A DNA stretch of 64,000 nt from an uncultured Paracoccaceae bacterium (GTDB lineage Bacteria > Pseudomonadota > Alphaproteobacteria > Rhodobacterales > Rhodobacteraceae), in assembly GCA_947495795.1 (NCBI GenBank), contig CANMAI010000011.1, positions 1-64,000 on the forward strand, given 5' to 3'. Under the pieces are notes generated by a model, which was not told the DNA's origin, did no database searches, and worked only from the letters and a program-made list of their open reading frames with translations. This document shows, one piece after another, positions 53,277-62,547 of the stretch (within the stretch, counting starts at the first letter, position 1; every line of letters begins with the position of its first letter). The position numbers and the translations under genes were made by a program.

Positions 53277-53915
53277 TTATATCAGCATCTTCACTCCGGT
53301 TGGCGTCCCGATTTCCGCCCGGTAGCGGACATCGGGGCCATGCACAATTGCAGGCAGAGGGTTGATCGAAAGCTCCCTGTACAGCGTCTTCATCGCCTCC
53401 GGTTTGGGATGTTCAAGCGTCAGCAACCGGAGGCGCGCACCCATATCCGGAATTTCCGCCATCGAAGTGGGCTCGCCCTTGTGATCGATAAGCGAGGGGG
53501 CAGCCCCATCAAGGGGCAGCGCGCCATCTTCGGGAATGGCAAAGGCGAAGGCGGGGCTGGCGGGTGGAAGCGGAATTGCATCGCCAAATGTACTACGATG
53601 CGTTGAGATAACGGCATCAATGGTGTCTGTGCTCGCAACCCAGCCCCGCAGGCGCCGCCCGTCATCCCAGTCCGCTCTCACCATATCGGGATTGTCGAGG
53701 CCAAACCAGCGCGCTCGCCCGGGCGCGGCACCATCTGGATCCAGCGCCACAATTTCCAGATAAACCCCGTTGCCAAGCTGAAGCCTGTGATTGTGGGTGC
53801 CCATATAGTCATGGCGTGTCCCGAAAGGCACTTCAAGGTGGAGGCACTCCTGAACATGCAACACCCCTTCGGTCAGCGTCGGGGCGATCACCGTGATGTG
53901 GTCAAGTTTCAACAT
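53277..53915 (-). CDS. VOC/glyoxalase-like protein
   Basis: A 212-residue protein with a glyoxalase_3-like domain: LDHITVIAPTLTEGVLHVQE, GTHNHRLQLGNGVYLEIVAL and a C-terminal RYRAEIGTPTGVKMLI. It resembles VOC-family proteins of unknown substrate. It stands alone, leftward, after the NRPS cluster, and nothing ties it to that cluster. Confidence 0.8.
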   Translation of the reverse strand: MLKLDHITVIAPTLTEGVLHVQECLHLEVPFGTRHDYMGTHNHRLQLGNGVYLEIVALDPDGAAPGRARWFGLDNPDMVRADWDDGRRLRGWVASTDTIDAVISTHRSTFGDAIPLPPASPAFAFAIPEDGALPLDGAAPSLIDHKGEPTSMAEIPDMGARLRLLTLEHPKPEAMKTLYRELSINPLPAIVHGPDVRYRAEIGTPTGVKMLI

Positions 53916-54132
53916 CTGTGCTTACCTCCCAAGCAACCCTTTCGGTTCATATGATCCTATCTGCGCAGTTTGGCAAAAGCATCTTCAACCACATCTGCCA
54001 GTTTCCGGTCCCTTAGCAATACCGGTTAAACACGAAGCGCAATCCGGCCCCAAGGGAGGCCGTACAAGCTTGCAGCAGCGAAGCAACATCAGCATTGTCT
54101 CCGCAGCGGGCCGGGCGTGGAGGAGACAGGGC

Positions 54133-54525
54133 ATGGAAAGGTTTACCGGCGGCTGCCTCTGCGGCAACGTCCAATTGGTGGCGTCAGGGCACCCTTACCG
54201 GGTTGGCATCTGCCACTGCCTCGATTGCCGCAAGCATCACGGGGCCCTTTTCTACGCCTCCGCCGTGTTTCCACTAGAAGCCGTTACGATAGAGGGCGAA
54301 ACGCAAAGTTATGCCGGGCGTTTTTTCTGCCCTCGCTGCGGCTCGTCCGTTTTCGCACGCAGCGAAGATGAGATCGAAGTGCATCTGGGCAGTCTTGATG
54401 CGCCGGATCAACTGCAGCCAACCTACGAAAGCTGGATCACCCGGCGCGAGGCATGGTTGCCACCGTTTCCGCTCAAACGCAGTTATGATCGCGACCGGGA
54501 GACCACCGATCGCTCTGAGGCATAG
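54133..54525 (+). CDS. GFA-family (glutathione-dependent formaldehyde-activating-like) zinc protein
   Basis: A 130-residue protein starting at 54133 after AGGAGACAGG. Zinc-binding cysteines lie in GCLCGNVQ, CHCLDCRKHHGALF and FFCPRCGSS, the GFA family pattern. The biochemical role of most family members, including this one, is not known. Confidence 0.9.
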   Translation: MERFTGGCLCGNVQLVASGHPYRVGICHCLDCRKHHGALFYASAVFPLEAVTIEGETQSYAGRFFCPRCGSSVFARSEDEIEVHLGSLDAPDQLQPTYESWITRREAWLPPFPLKRSYDRDRETTDRSEA

Positions 54526-54588
54526 GCAGCCAAGGTCTCAAACCCAGGGCACCGCCTCGATCATGGCCCCTCTAGCGTTATCGGCAGA

Positions 54589-55371
54589 TCACACAAGCCG
54601 CGCGTAAACGTCGCCCGAGTTCGCAGATTGCGGCAGCCGTGCAAGCTCATCCTGCATGTCCGAACTCCCGATCCACTCACCGTGTTGTAGCCGATGCTCC
54701 TCACCAAGGCTGATGTTGAATTCGTAGCGGCCCAGATCGCTCAGCCGGTGAATGCAGGCGTGGCCAACATCACGCTGGATCGTTGTAAACTCGAAAGAGA
54801 GCGCCCGCACCGGCGTGCAAAGGCCCTGAAGCACCTCCAACTCATGCCCCTCCACATCAATCTTGATGAAATCCGGCATCCCATGCTCCGCAACCAGCAG
54901 ATCAAGTGTGGTCACCGGCACGCGGATGGTGCTGTCCCAGATCTGATCCTTCCATCCGGTGTCAGTAGGTGCCGCCGCAATTAAATCGGTAGAGGCGGTT
55001 GAGATGGTCGGATTGTTCGAGTTCAGATGCATCTCGATCTCGCCCCGTTCAGCACCCGCCGCCTCGCATCTCAGCACTGCGTACGGTGCGCGCCCGTGGA
55101 TCAACCGTAGCGCACGGAAGACGCGCGGCTGCGGTTCAAGTGCCACGACAGAGGCACCAAGGCGCAGAAAGCTCGCCGTTCGGTCCCCGACATGCGCCCC
55201 GATATCGAAAGCAAGCCCGCCGCTTGAAACGAAAGCCGCATTCAGCCTGTCCATCCGCTCCGTACGCGCCTTGTCGCGGTAGTAGATATCGAGTGAGCGA
55301 CCGATTGCAGCCGTCGTACCTTGCCCCCCCGTGGTGTCTGTTGCCCGGCCAGTCTTCCGCGATGATCGCAT
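54589..55371 (-). CDS. FkbM-family methyltransferase
   Basis: A 260-residue SAM-dependent methyltransferase. The SAM loop is FDIGAHVGDRTASFLRLGA, followed by VALEPQPRVFRAL and the FkbM-specific DFIKIDVEGHELEVLQGL. It is last in a leftward gene string after a glycosyltransferase and an ABC importer (55-base gap). It may methylate a sugar or surface polymer. Confidence 0.88.
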   Translation of the reverse strand: MRSSRKTGRATDTTGGQGTTAAIGRSLDIYYRDKARTERMDRLNAAFVSSGGLAFDIGAHVGDRTASFLRLGASVVALEPQPRVFRALRLIHGRAPYAVLRCEAAGAERGEIEMHLNSNNPTISTASTDLIAAAPTDTGWKDQIWDSTIRVPVTTLDLLVAEHGMPDFIKIDVEGHELEVLQGLCTPVRALSFEFTTIQRDVGHACIHRLSDLGRYEFNISLGEEHRLQHGEWIGSSDMQDELARLPQSANSGDVYARLV

Positions 55372-55426
55372 CTTTCATCCTTCGCTTGGCAGCCTGAAAC
55401 GGAAAGGCCCCGCGGCCTTCTTCGGC

Positions 55427-56494
55427 CTAAAGGGCATCCGGGAGCCCCTGAGTGAGATCGTCAAGCACCTGCCCTGCAATGCGCGCTGTATCCTGCCAGC
55501 CCGGCAAGGCCTCGCCCGCACACCGCGCTGCCGCTTCCATCCGTACTCGCGTTTCTTCATCCCCCAGAAGGTGCGCGATGGCATCTGCAAAGTACCCCGG
55601 CGCATCGGGCGGCACAAGCAGGCCGGCATCCGCTGGAACCGTTTGAGGCACAGCGCCCGTGTTACACCCCACAATCGGCAGCCCCCAGGCAAGCGCCTCA
55701 TCAAAGACCATTCCATACCCCTCATACCGCGTTGCAAGCGCGAAAATCGAGGCTTGGCCGTAAAGCGAATCCAGCGCTGCTTGCGGGATGCGGCCAGCCA
55801 GAACCACACGCTCCTGAAGCTGCAGGCGCTCCAGAAGCCGGGCCAGATCCTCTGCATATGCCGCATCATGTGCGGAGCCGACAATGACCGCGCGCCACTC
55901 CAGATCCTGCAAAGCCGAAAGGGCGTGCAGAAGCGTATCGTGCCCCTTGCGGGGATGCTGGATGCCGACTGAAAGGATCAGTGGCGGATCCGCTGGCGCA
56001 CGCTGGCGCAAGCGTCTGTCCGTCCCCGGCTGCGCGACCGTGATGCGATCAGGGGCAACAGCGTAATCGCGTGTCAGGATATGCGCGGTATGCGGGCTTG
56101 GCACCAGAACATGTGCCGCCAGCGCCAGATTGTCTCGCTCGGTCTTTAAAAGATGGGCGCGCCGGGGGGCATCGAGGCCCGTTTCCAGCGCCAGCGGGTG
56201 GTGGATCATCGCAACAATCGGCGCACGAACCTCCTCCAGCCCTGCCGTCTCGATCGCACCGTAAACAAGCCCGTCAAGGATCAGCGTGCGCTCGGGCTCC
56301 AGCGCTTTCAGAGCTTTCACCGCATCCGCCATATCTTTGGCCGAAGGGTCGGGAAAGGAGGCTGCAAGCTCAATATGCTGCACATCATGGCCAATTGCGC
56401 GAAGGCCCTCCAAGAGGCGTCGCTCGTAGATATATCCCCCGGTCACGGTGGTTATATCGCCCGGAATGGCAAAGGCGGCGGGGCAGGGGCTCAC
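55427..56494 (-). CDS. GT4-family glycosyltransferase
   Basis: About 355 residues from GTG 56494, which overlaps the permease stop as GTGA. GT-B fold: an N-terminal domain with GDITTVTGGYIYERRLLEGL, and a C-terminal sugar-nucleotide site (VGIQHPRKGHDTLLHAL; ALATRYEGYGMVFDEALAWG, the EX7E motif). The family transfers sugars to lipids or glycans. Translational coupling to an ABC importer permease is unusual. Confidence 0.88.
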   Translation of the reverse strand: MSPCPAAFAIPGDITTVTGGYIYERRLLEGLRAIGHDVQHIELAASFPDPSAKDMADAVKALKALEPERTLILDGLVYGAIETAGLEEVRAPIVAMIHHPLALETGLDAPRRAHLLKTERDNLALAAHVLVPSPHTAHILTRDYAVAPDRITVAQPGTDRRLRQRAPADPPLILSVGIQHPRKGHDTLLHALSALQDLEWRAVIVGSAHDAAYAEDLARLLERLQLQERVVLAGRIPQAALDSLYGQASIFALATRYEGYGMVFDEALAWGLPIVGCNTGAVPQTVPADAGLLVPPDAPGYFADAIAHLLGDEETRVRMEAAARCAGEALPGWQDTARIAGQVLDDLTQGLPDAL

Positions 56495-58080
56495 AGCAAC
56501 TGCTCCGGCGCATAGGCGCGCAGCACTTTCCTCTCCAAGAGCCCGACACCCGCATAGCCAAGCGCCGAGAGGATGGCGACCACAGCAACCGCGCTCCACA
56601 GCATGTCATAGTCCGAGAGCGAGGCGGATAAAGCCATGACGCTCCCGATCCCGTTGCCGGTCGCCAGCCACTCCACCACCGTAACGGCGAGGACGGATGC
56701 AGGCACGTTCATCCGTGCCGCGGCGAAGAAGGCAGGCAACATTGCGGGAATGCGCACCCGGATCAGTTGCTCAAATGGTCCGGCAGCATAGCTGTTCAGT
56801 ACATCGATAATCCGCCCCGGGGCCTGCCGCAGCCCGTGGAGGCAGGCAACAAATGTGGGGAAGAAAACCATGATCGCCACAAGAACCACAGTGCCAAGCG
56901 CACCGCGGCCAAGGATCAGAACGACAAGGGGTGCGGTCGTGATGATGGGCACGGAACGAAGCGCTATGGCAAGCGGCATTGCCGTGCCCGCAACCGCTGG
57001 CACGAGGATGATCAGCATGGCAAGAGCGGCCCCCGCCAAAAGCCCCGCCAGATAACCCGGTACGAGAAAAACAGCCGTCTCTCCAAGCGCCCCGGCCAGC
57101 GTGCTCCGAGTTTCAGCGGCATCGGGCGCTGTGAACAAGGCCGTCACCACATCCCAAGGCCCCTTGGCGAAGAACGGGTTCAGGTTGAGAAGCTTCAGCC
57201 CCGCCCACCAGAGCAAAAGGGCAGCGCATGTGATCACCACCCCGTTTATCAGAGCAGCAAACCACCTGCCATTCCGGCCGGGTGCAGGCGGCGGTGCGAG
57301 GATAATCGGAGGCTCATCGCGCAGAAACCACCGCGCGACCCAGCCGATCACGAGATACCCGATCACGGCCACCGCCGTGGCCACAACTGCCAATGCCCAA
57401 GTCATCTCCACATTCATTCCGCGCATCGCACGGATTGTCAGAACGCCCATCCCCCGCTCCGCGCCAGTAAACTCACCCACCATCGCCCCCAGAAAAGCGG
57501 CAGGGGCTGCAATCTGGAGGCCCGCGATCAGATAGGGGAGTGCTGCCATCGCCCGCACATGCACAAGTGCCGCCAACCGCCCACGCCCGTAGCTGCGCAC
57601 CAGGTCGAGCCAGCCCGAGGGCAGCGCCCGCAGCCCCACCAGCAGCGGGATCAGTGTTGTGTAGTAAACCGCAAGGGCCGCGAGAATAATCTGCGGCCAC
57701 GGGCCCGGGCCAAACACCACACGCAGGATCGGCCCGGTGGCAACGAGTGGTAAGCAGAAGACAAGAAGGGCAAGGCCACGGATCAGCGCATCGCTCCTTG
57801 GCAGAACGATGGCAATCGTCGCCAGTACAATCGCGGCAAGGTTCCCGATCAGGAAGCCCGCCCCCGCATTGGCCAGTGTCACCCCAAGCGCCCGCCCCAT
57901 CAGCGCCCAGTTTTCAGAAAGGTAAACAAGGATGGCCGAGGGCGCCGCCAGAACAAATGCGCCCGTCAGCGCATGTGCGGCAAGCTCCCAGAGCAGAATG
58001 GCGGCCAACGGCCCAAGAAGAGAGCCGCGCAACACACCACTTAGCAGGCGCGGGGTGGCAAAGGCGGCAGCCGTGGTCAT
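56491..58080 (-). CDS. ABC transporter permease, two fused BPD domains
   Basis: A 529-residue protein with two tandem SsuC/TauC-type permease domains (about residues 60-260 and 330-520). Each has an EAA-loop-like segment (LPSGWLDLVRSYGRGRLAAL; APGRIIDVLNSYAAGPFEQL). Most importers of this class use two identical single-domain permeases, so the fusion is notable. It goes with the ATPase and NMT1-like binding protein upstream. It likely imports an organic nutrient such as a pyrimidine or sulfonate. Confidence 0.88.
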   Translation of the reverse strand: MTTAAAFATPRLLSGVLRGSLLGPLAAILLWELAAHALTGAFVLAAPSAILVYLSENWALMGRALGVTLANAGAGFLIGNLAAIVLATIAIVLPRSDALIRGLALLVFCLPLVATGPILRVVFGPGPWPQIILAALAVYYTTLIPLLVGLRALPSGWLDLVRSYGRGRLAALVHVRAMAALPYLIAGLQIAAPAAFLGAMVGEFTGAERGMGVLTIRAMRGMNVEMTWALAVVATAVAVIGYLVIGWVARWFLRDEPPIILAPPPAPGRNGRWFAALINGVVITCAALLLWWAGLKLLNLNPFFAKGPWDVVTALFTAPDAAETRSTLAGALGETAVFLVPGYLAGLLAGAALAMLIILVPAVAGTAMPLAIALRSVPIITTAPLVVLILGRGALGTVVLVAIMVFFPTFVACLHGLRQAPGRIIDVLNSYAAGPFEQLIRVRIPAMLPAFFAAARMNVPASVLAVTVVEWLATGNGIGSVMALSASLSDYDMLWSAVAVVAILSALGYAGVGLLERKVLRAYAPEQLL

Positions 58081-58856
58081 TGCGCAGCCTTGGGCAGCGT
58101 CTCGGCGATACCCTCTGCAAGTGCCGCGAAAACCTCGTCCACGATCTCGGCAAATTCGGGGCGGCGGGCCAGATCCGGCTGGCGCGGCCGGGGCAGATTC
58201 ACGGCGATATCGGCCACGATCCGCGCAGGTCGGGGAGAGAGAACAACGACGCGATCCGAAAGCATCACCGCCTCGCTGACGGAATGCGTCACAAGAAGCG
58301 TCGTTGTTCCGCTGGCCTCCCAGATGCCCGGCAGATCGTTCGCCAGTTGCTGCCGCGTCAGTTCATCGACGGCACCGAAAGGCTCATCCAGCAGCAAAAG
58401 TGCAGGCTCCGTGGCCAAAGCCCGCGCAATGGCCGCGCGCTGGCGCATTCCCCCGGAAAGCTCCGCCGGGCGCGTATCGGCAAAACCGTCGAGGCCGACC
58501 AGATGGATCAACTGTTCGATCTTGCGCGCCTCCTTGGGGCGGCGCGCAAGATCGAGTGCCAGCTCGATATTCTTGCGAACGCTGCGCCAGGGCAGAAGGG
58601 AAGGATCCTGAAACGCGATGGAAAGGCCTGCCTTGCGCAGGATATCCGTCGGCGGCAAGCCGTCGATTGTGACAGAACCTGAACTCGGCTCCTCCAACCC
58701 GGCGACCATGCGCAAAAGCGTGGATTTCCCGCAGCCCGACGGGCCAACAAGTGCCGTCGTCTGGCCAGCCGCGAACGCGAGGTCGGTCGGTCGGACCGCC
58801 TCGACATTCCCACCGAAGGTTTTGGCAAGCCCGGCACAGACAACAGGTACAGACAT
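58077..58856 (-). CDS. ABC transporter ATP-binding protein (SsuB/TauB/ThiZ type)
   Basis: A 259-residue ATPase. Walker A GPSGCGKSTLLRMVAGLEEP, Q-loop FQDPSLLPW, signature ELSGGMRQRAAIARAL, Walker B ALLLLDEPFGAVD, and switch LLVTHSVSEAV. It overlaps the permease gene by 4 bases and follows the binding protein gene by 8. Confidence 0.93.
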   Translation of the reverse strand: MSVPVVCAGLAKTFGGNVEAVRPTDLAFAAGQTTALVGPSGCGKSTLLRMVAGLEEPSSGSVTIDGLPPTDILRKAGLSIAFQDPSLLPWRSVRKNIELALDLARRPKEARKIEQLIHLVGLDGFADTRPAELSGGMRQRAAIARALATEPALLLLDEPFGAVDELTRQQLANDLPGIWEASGTTTLLVTHSVSEAVMLSDRVVVLSPRPARIVADIAVNLPRPRQPDLARRPEFAEIVDEVFAALAEGIAETLPKAAQ

Positions 58857-58864
58857 CCCGCGTC

Positions 58865-59869
58865 TCAGGCGCCGTGCACTTCTTCGAGGATGGACCTGTC
58901 CCAGAGATCCGGTGTCACCGTCCGCCCCAGCAGAGCCAGCGTCTCAATGTTGGCCGCAACGGTTTCGTCCGTCCACCAGCCAAACCCGTTTGCATCCGTC
59001 AGATCAGAGAACATCAGCGGCACCTGCCGTGCGGCCTGCAGCTTCTGCGTTTCCAGATCAAGCCCCGCATCCGGAAACATTTCCAGCGTCAGGGCCGTGG
59101 CTGCATCCGTATCCGCGCGGTAGGCCTCCCACCCGCGTACCTCACCGGCCATCAACGCCACAATCTCGGCGCGGCGGTTGGCCAGGCTATCCTCGGTTGC
59201 GATGTAGGTCTGGGAATGCACGGCGTAATCATGGTCGGCCATCAGCATCGTCACGTTGTCGACACCCTGGATCGTCATGGCAACCGGCAAATCGGTTTCC
59301 CAGCAGAGCAGGCAATCCACCTCACCGGCCACAAGCGGCTGCGGTGAATACTGGGTCGGCACCACCTCGATTGCATCGATATCCACACCGTTCAGCGTGC
59401 AGAGCGCCTGCAAAACCGGCGTATTGGCCAGCGCCATTCCGATCCGCTTTCCCTCCAGATCGCCCGGCACGTTCACAGGATTGCCCGCCAGCGAGGCGAT
59501 CACGAACGGGTTTTTCTGCATCGCCACACCAAGAATCCTGAACGGTGCGCCCTCTTCCACGGCGGCGGCTGTGTAATCGGCGGCGGAAATGCCAATAAGG
59601 GCGGAGCCTGAGACAACGGGTGGTTCCACCGGTGCATTCGGCCCCCCGGGTTGAAGTGAAACATCCAGCCCTGCCTCGCGCCAGAACCCCTCCTGAAGTG
59701 CTATATAGCTTCCGGCGAACTGGGTGGAATGCAGCCAGGAAAGCTGAAAGCTGACCTTCGATTGGGCCAGGGCACGGCGCGAAGAAAGACCGAGTGCCGC
59801 ACTTGCACCAAAGGCCGCCGTGCCCGTGGCAAGAAGGTGGCGTCGGGTGATCCCTGTTCTTGTGTTCAT
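58865..59869 (-). CDS. NMT1/THI5-like ABC substrate-binding protein
   Basis: A 334-residue periplasmic protein with a Tat-like signal (ITRRHLLATGTAAFGASAAL). The binding domain starts VSFQLSWLHSTQFAGSYIAL and carries the NMT1/THI5 pattern (QEGFWREAGLDVSLQPGG; WETDLPVAMTIQGVDNV). Family members bind thiamin precursors, riboflavin or alkanesulfonates; the substrate here is not clear. It is first of the ABC importer genes. Confidence 0.88.
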   Translation of the reverse strand: MNTRTGITRRHLLATGTAAFGASAALGLSSRRALAQSKVSFQLSWLHSTQFAGSYIALQEGFWREAGLDVSLQPGGPNAPVEPPVVSGSALIGISAADYTAAAVEEGAPFRILGVAMQKNPFVIASLAGNPVNVPGDLEGKRIGMALANTPVLQALCTLNGVDIDAIEVVPTQYSPQPLVAGEVDCLLCWETDLPVAMTIQGVDNVTMLMADHDYAVHSQTYIATEDSLANRRAEIVALMAGEVRGWEAYRADTDAATALTLEMFPDAGLDLETQKLQAARQVPLMFSDLTDANGFGWWTDETVAANIETLALLGRTVTPDLWDRSILEEVHGA

Positions 59870-59956
59870 TCTAAGGTCCTTTCAGTGGGTACATCTTGGT
59901 TATACGCTTTGGCCCTCGCGTTTATTCACACCCGCGTGCAAAAAAACATAGCGCGT

Positions 59957-60907
59957 TCAGCGGGGGCGGGCGACAGGCGTATTTGGTCGCATCAATGGCA
60001 AAACCACTCCTGGCAATACCGTTGCAAGAAAGACAAGGCCAAAGGCCACACTTGTGGCCAGCCCTGCACTCGCGGTTGCTCCGACCACTGGGAAAAGCAG
60101 GGCAGCAGCCCCTTCGCGCAGGCCCCATCCGCTAACCGAAAGTGGCAGGATCATTGCAAAGAGGATGAGTGGAACAAGCGTGACCACCGCCAGCAGAGGC
60201 AACGCCACATCGAGAGCCACCGCGCAAAAGGCGAATGCCGCAACATTGCAAAGCGCTGTCCCGACGCTGAGAACCACTTGCTGGACGCGGACCTCGCGTG
60301 CCAGAACCGCATGCGCAAAGGCATCTGCGAAACGTCGCAAGGCATGGTTCGCAGATCCCCAAAGCCCCATCAGAACGGCCGTGCCGAACAAAACGCACGC
60401 CAATACCGCGAGAATGCCGAGAAGTGCCGCACCCCCCTGCTGTGGCCAGTCGAACCCTACCGGGGCGAAGAGCGTCAGCGCAAACCCGGTGAGCAGAAGG
60501 CCAAGCAGTCCAAGCTGGCCCGAAAGCCTCTCAAACAGCACGGCCTGGCCGGAAACAAGAAGCCCCGAATCACCGCGCATCCGAACGGCCCGCCCCGCAT
60601 CACCGATCATCCCGCCGGGAAGAGACTGGTTCACGACCTGCGAAAGGTAGTATTCCCGCAGGGCGGTGCCCGCAGGGATCGCGACCCCAAGCTGCGCGGC
60701 CGTAATCCGCCACCGCTGCGCCGAAAGCACCGTCTGAAGCGTAAGCGCCAATGCGGCTGCCAACAGCCAGCGCGGATCGGCGCCCGAAAGGAAGGCCAGC
60801 GCTTCCCGCACATCGATAGCCCGCCAGATCAGCACAACAAGGCCAATGAGAACGGCGATCTGCATGGCCCGTATCAGCCGTCGAGGGAGAGACATTCGCA
60901 AGCGCAT
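59957..60907 (-). CDS. LPG-synthase-transmembrane (UPF0104) flippase-like protein
   Basis: A 316-residue membrane protein of about eight helices. The family core includes LSAQRWRITAAQLG, REYYLSQVVNQSLPGGMIGD and LPLSVSGWGLREGAAALL. It corresponds to the membrane part of MprF-like proteins, which can flip lipids, without the synthase domain. It lies directly downstream of a sulfatase-fold transferase and a CDP-alcohol phosphatidyltransferase, so it probably acts on the lipid they make. Confidence 0.88.
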   Translation of the reverse strand: MRLRMSLPRRLIRAMQIAVLIGLVVLIWRAIDVREALAFLSGADPRWLLAAALALTLQTVLSAQRWRITAAQLGVAIPAGTALREYYLSQVVNQSLPGGMIGDAGRAVRMRGDSGLLVSGQAVLFERLSGQLGLLGLLLTGFALTLFAPVGFDWPQQGGAALLGILAVLACVLFGTAVLMGLWGSANHALRRFADAFAHAVLAREVRVQQVVLSVGTALCNVAAFAFCAVALDVALPLLAVVTLVPLILFAMILPLSVSGWGLREGAAALLFPVVGATASAGLATSVAFGLVFLATVLPGVVLPLMRPNTPVARPR

Positions 60908-60909
60908 GT

Positions 60910-62547
60910 TCAGTTGGTTGTCCTCTGGTCGGTCGGCGTTGAATAGACGTTCAAGAGGATATCGCGCAATCTGTCCATGGCGATCACCGGAACGTCATCC
61001 CCGGCGATGAGACCGGAATGCGGTACAACCTCGTGCATCGGCTGCACCAGATGTTCCGGCCCGATCACGTGGATCGGCACATCCGGCCTCCCGTCCAGCC
61101 CGATGAACTCCGCCGCCTGATGATCGCCAATCACCATCAGAAGGGGCGGTTCCTCGGCATGAAGTACCGCATACTCAAAAACGGTGCGCAGCGCATAATC
61201 TACAGCCAACCGATACTGGAACCGCACCCGTTCCCGGTCTCGCCAAACCACCTCGGGCGGATCGCCCGAGGCCGCAATATCGTTGAAGATCTGCCCGTCC
61301 CCAATCGCCTCCCACGGAATGATCTCGGGCACCGGCACCCAGGGCGCATGCGAGGAGGCGAGCGCTATCTGCGCAAAGAGCCGCCTCTCGTCATCGCCCT
61401 GCCGGAGCAACCGATCAAGAGCGGCGAGTGTGAACTGATCGGGCATCGTCACCCAGTTGAACGGCAAACCGCGATAGCCGAGATCGTCGGCCACCAGAAC
61501 AGTTTCGAACCCCATCCGCTCCGATTCCGGCCAATCCAGCGTAATCTGCGGCATCACTGCTGCCGTTCGGAATCCCGCATTCGCAGCATGATGAAACAGC
61601 GTCTCGCGCCCGCTCGACAAAGCCGCGCCATAGCGGATCTGGTTGTCGATCCACAGCCCGTTGGAGAATGTCGAATGGGAAAGCCAGCTTTGCCCGCCAT
61701 GCGTCGGCGCTGAGAGAAATCCCGATTGCACCGAGAGCCCGAGCCCGGTCAGCCGCTCCTCATATGCAGCCAGCGTCTCCCGGTGAAGCTCGGCATAGAA
61801 AGGTGTGTCGATGCTCGTGCGGCCATAGCTCTCAACGAACACCACAATCACATCACGGTCAATCGTATCAAAGAGGCCGCGCGCACCGGCAAAAGGATCC
61901 TCCCTCACGGCTGCACGAAAGTTGCGCAGCTCTGAAAGGGTGGTGCGTGCCATCACAATCCGCTCAACCCCCACGCGGGCTGTGAAAGCCGCAGCGGGTG
62001 GTGTCGCGGGCAGCACCCAACGCCCCATCGCATGCCCAACTTCCGCAACCACCAGCGCTATCGCCAGAAGCGCCGCAGGAGCCGCGAGGCGTGCCACCAG
62101 AAGAGGTATTACAACCCGTGCCCAAACGCCGGTGGCCCACCACAGAACTGCCGCCAGCAGTGCAACACCTGCCACTGCACCCAGAAGGGCAACGCCCGTC
62201 AGAACCGGGCCCATTGTGCCTGTCAGAAGCCTGATAAAGGCCTCCACCAGCGGCAGATCGGAGATCGGGTTGAACCCCCGCGAAAGCGCGCTGAAACTCA
62301 CGAAATCAGCAGCCTTCAGCGCAGCGATCAGCGTCAGCATAATCGTCAGGGCAACGCGCAGAATGGACGCAACACGGCTTTGGCCAAGCGCCATGAGCGC
62401 CAGGAGGATCGCGGGCAATTCCAACGGAAAGACAAGAAGCGCGCCCCAGGTCATGGCCTCGGGATGGTTAGGCTGTATCAGAACGAGATGCAGGGCCATA
62501 AGTGCCGCAAAAAGGGAAAGGGCCCCGCGCCCTCGCACAGCATTCAT
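60910..62547 (-). CDS. Sulfatase-fold membrane phosphotransferase (LtaS/EptA-like)
   Basis: About 545 residues from ATG 62547, overlapping the upstream gene as ATGA. The N-terminal about 200 residues hold four to five helices. The periplasmic domain is of the alkaline-phosphatase/sulfatase fold (VIVVFVESYGRTSIDTPFY, with the Thr/Ser nucleophile region; HGGQSWLSHSTFSNGLW; MVIGDHQAAEFI with metal ligands). Related enzymes add phosphoethanolamine or phosphoglycerol to lipids and glycans. It forms an operon with a CDP-alcohol phosphatidyltransferase and a flippase-like protein. Confidence 0.85.
   Translation of the reverse strand: MNAVRGRGALSLFAALMALHLVLIQPNHPEAMTWGALLVFPLELPAILLALMALGQSRVASILRVALTIMLTLIAALKAADFVSFSALSRGFNPISDLPLVEAFIRLLTGTMGPVLTGVALLGAVAGVALLAAVLWWATGVWARVVIPLLVARLAAPAALLAIALVVAEVGHAMGRWVLPATPPAAAFTARVGVERIVMARTTLSELRNFRAAVREDPFAGARGLFDTIDRDVIVVFVESYGRTSIDTPFYAELHRETLAAYEERLTGLGLSVQSGFLSAPTHGGQSWLSHSTFSNGLWIDNQIRYGAALSSGRETLFHHAANAGFRTAAVMPQITLDWPESERMGFETVLVADDLGYRGLPFNWVTMPDQFTLAALDRLLRQGDDERRLFAQIALASSHAPWVPVPEIIPWEAIGDGQIFNDIAASGDPPEVVWRDRERVRFQYRLAVDYALRTVFEYAVLHAEEPPLLMVIGDHQAAEFIGLDGRPDVPIHVIGPEHLVQPMHEVVPHSGLIAGDDVPVIAMDRLRDILLNVYSTPTDQRTTN

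Noticed and set aside
56767-60946. Rightward open frames of 300-400 codons in the ABC permease, binding protein and flippase region
   Set aside because: Arg/Pro/His-rich shadows of leftward membrane and ABC genes, without known motifs.
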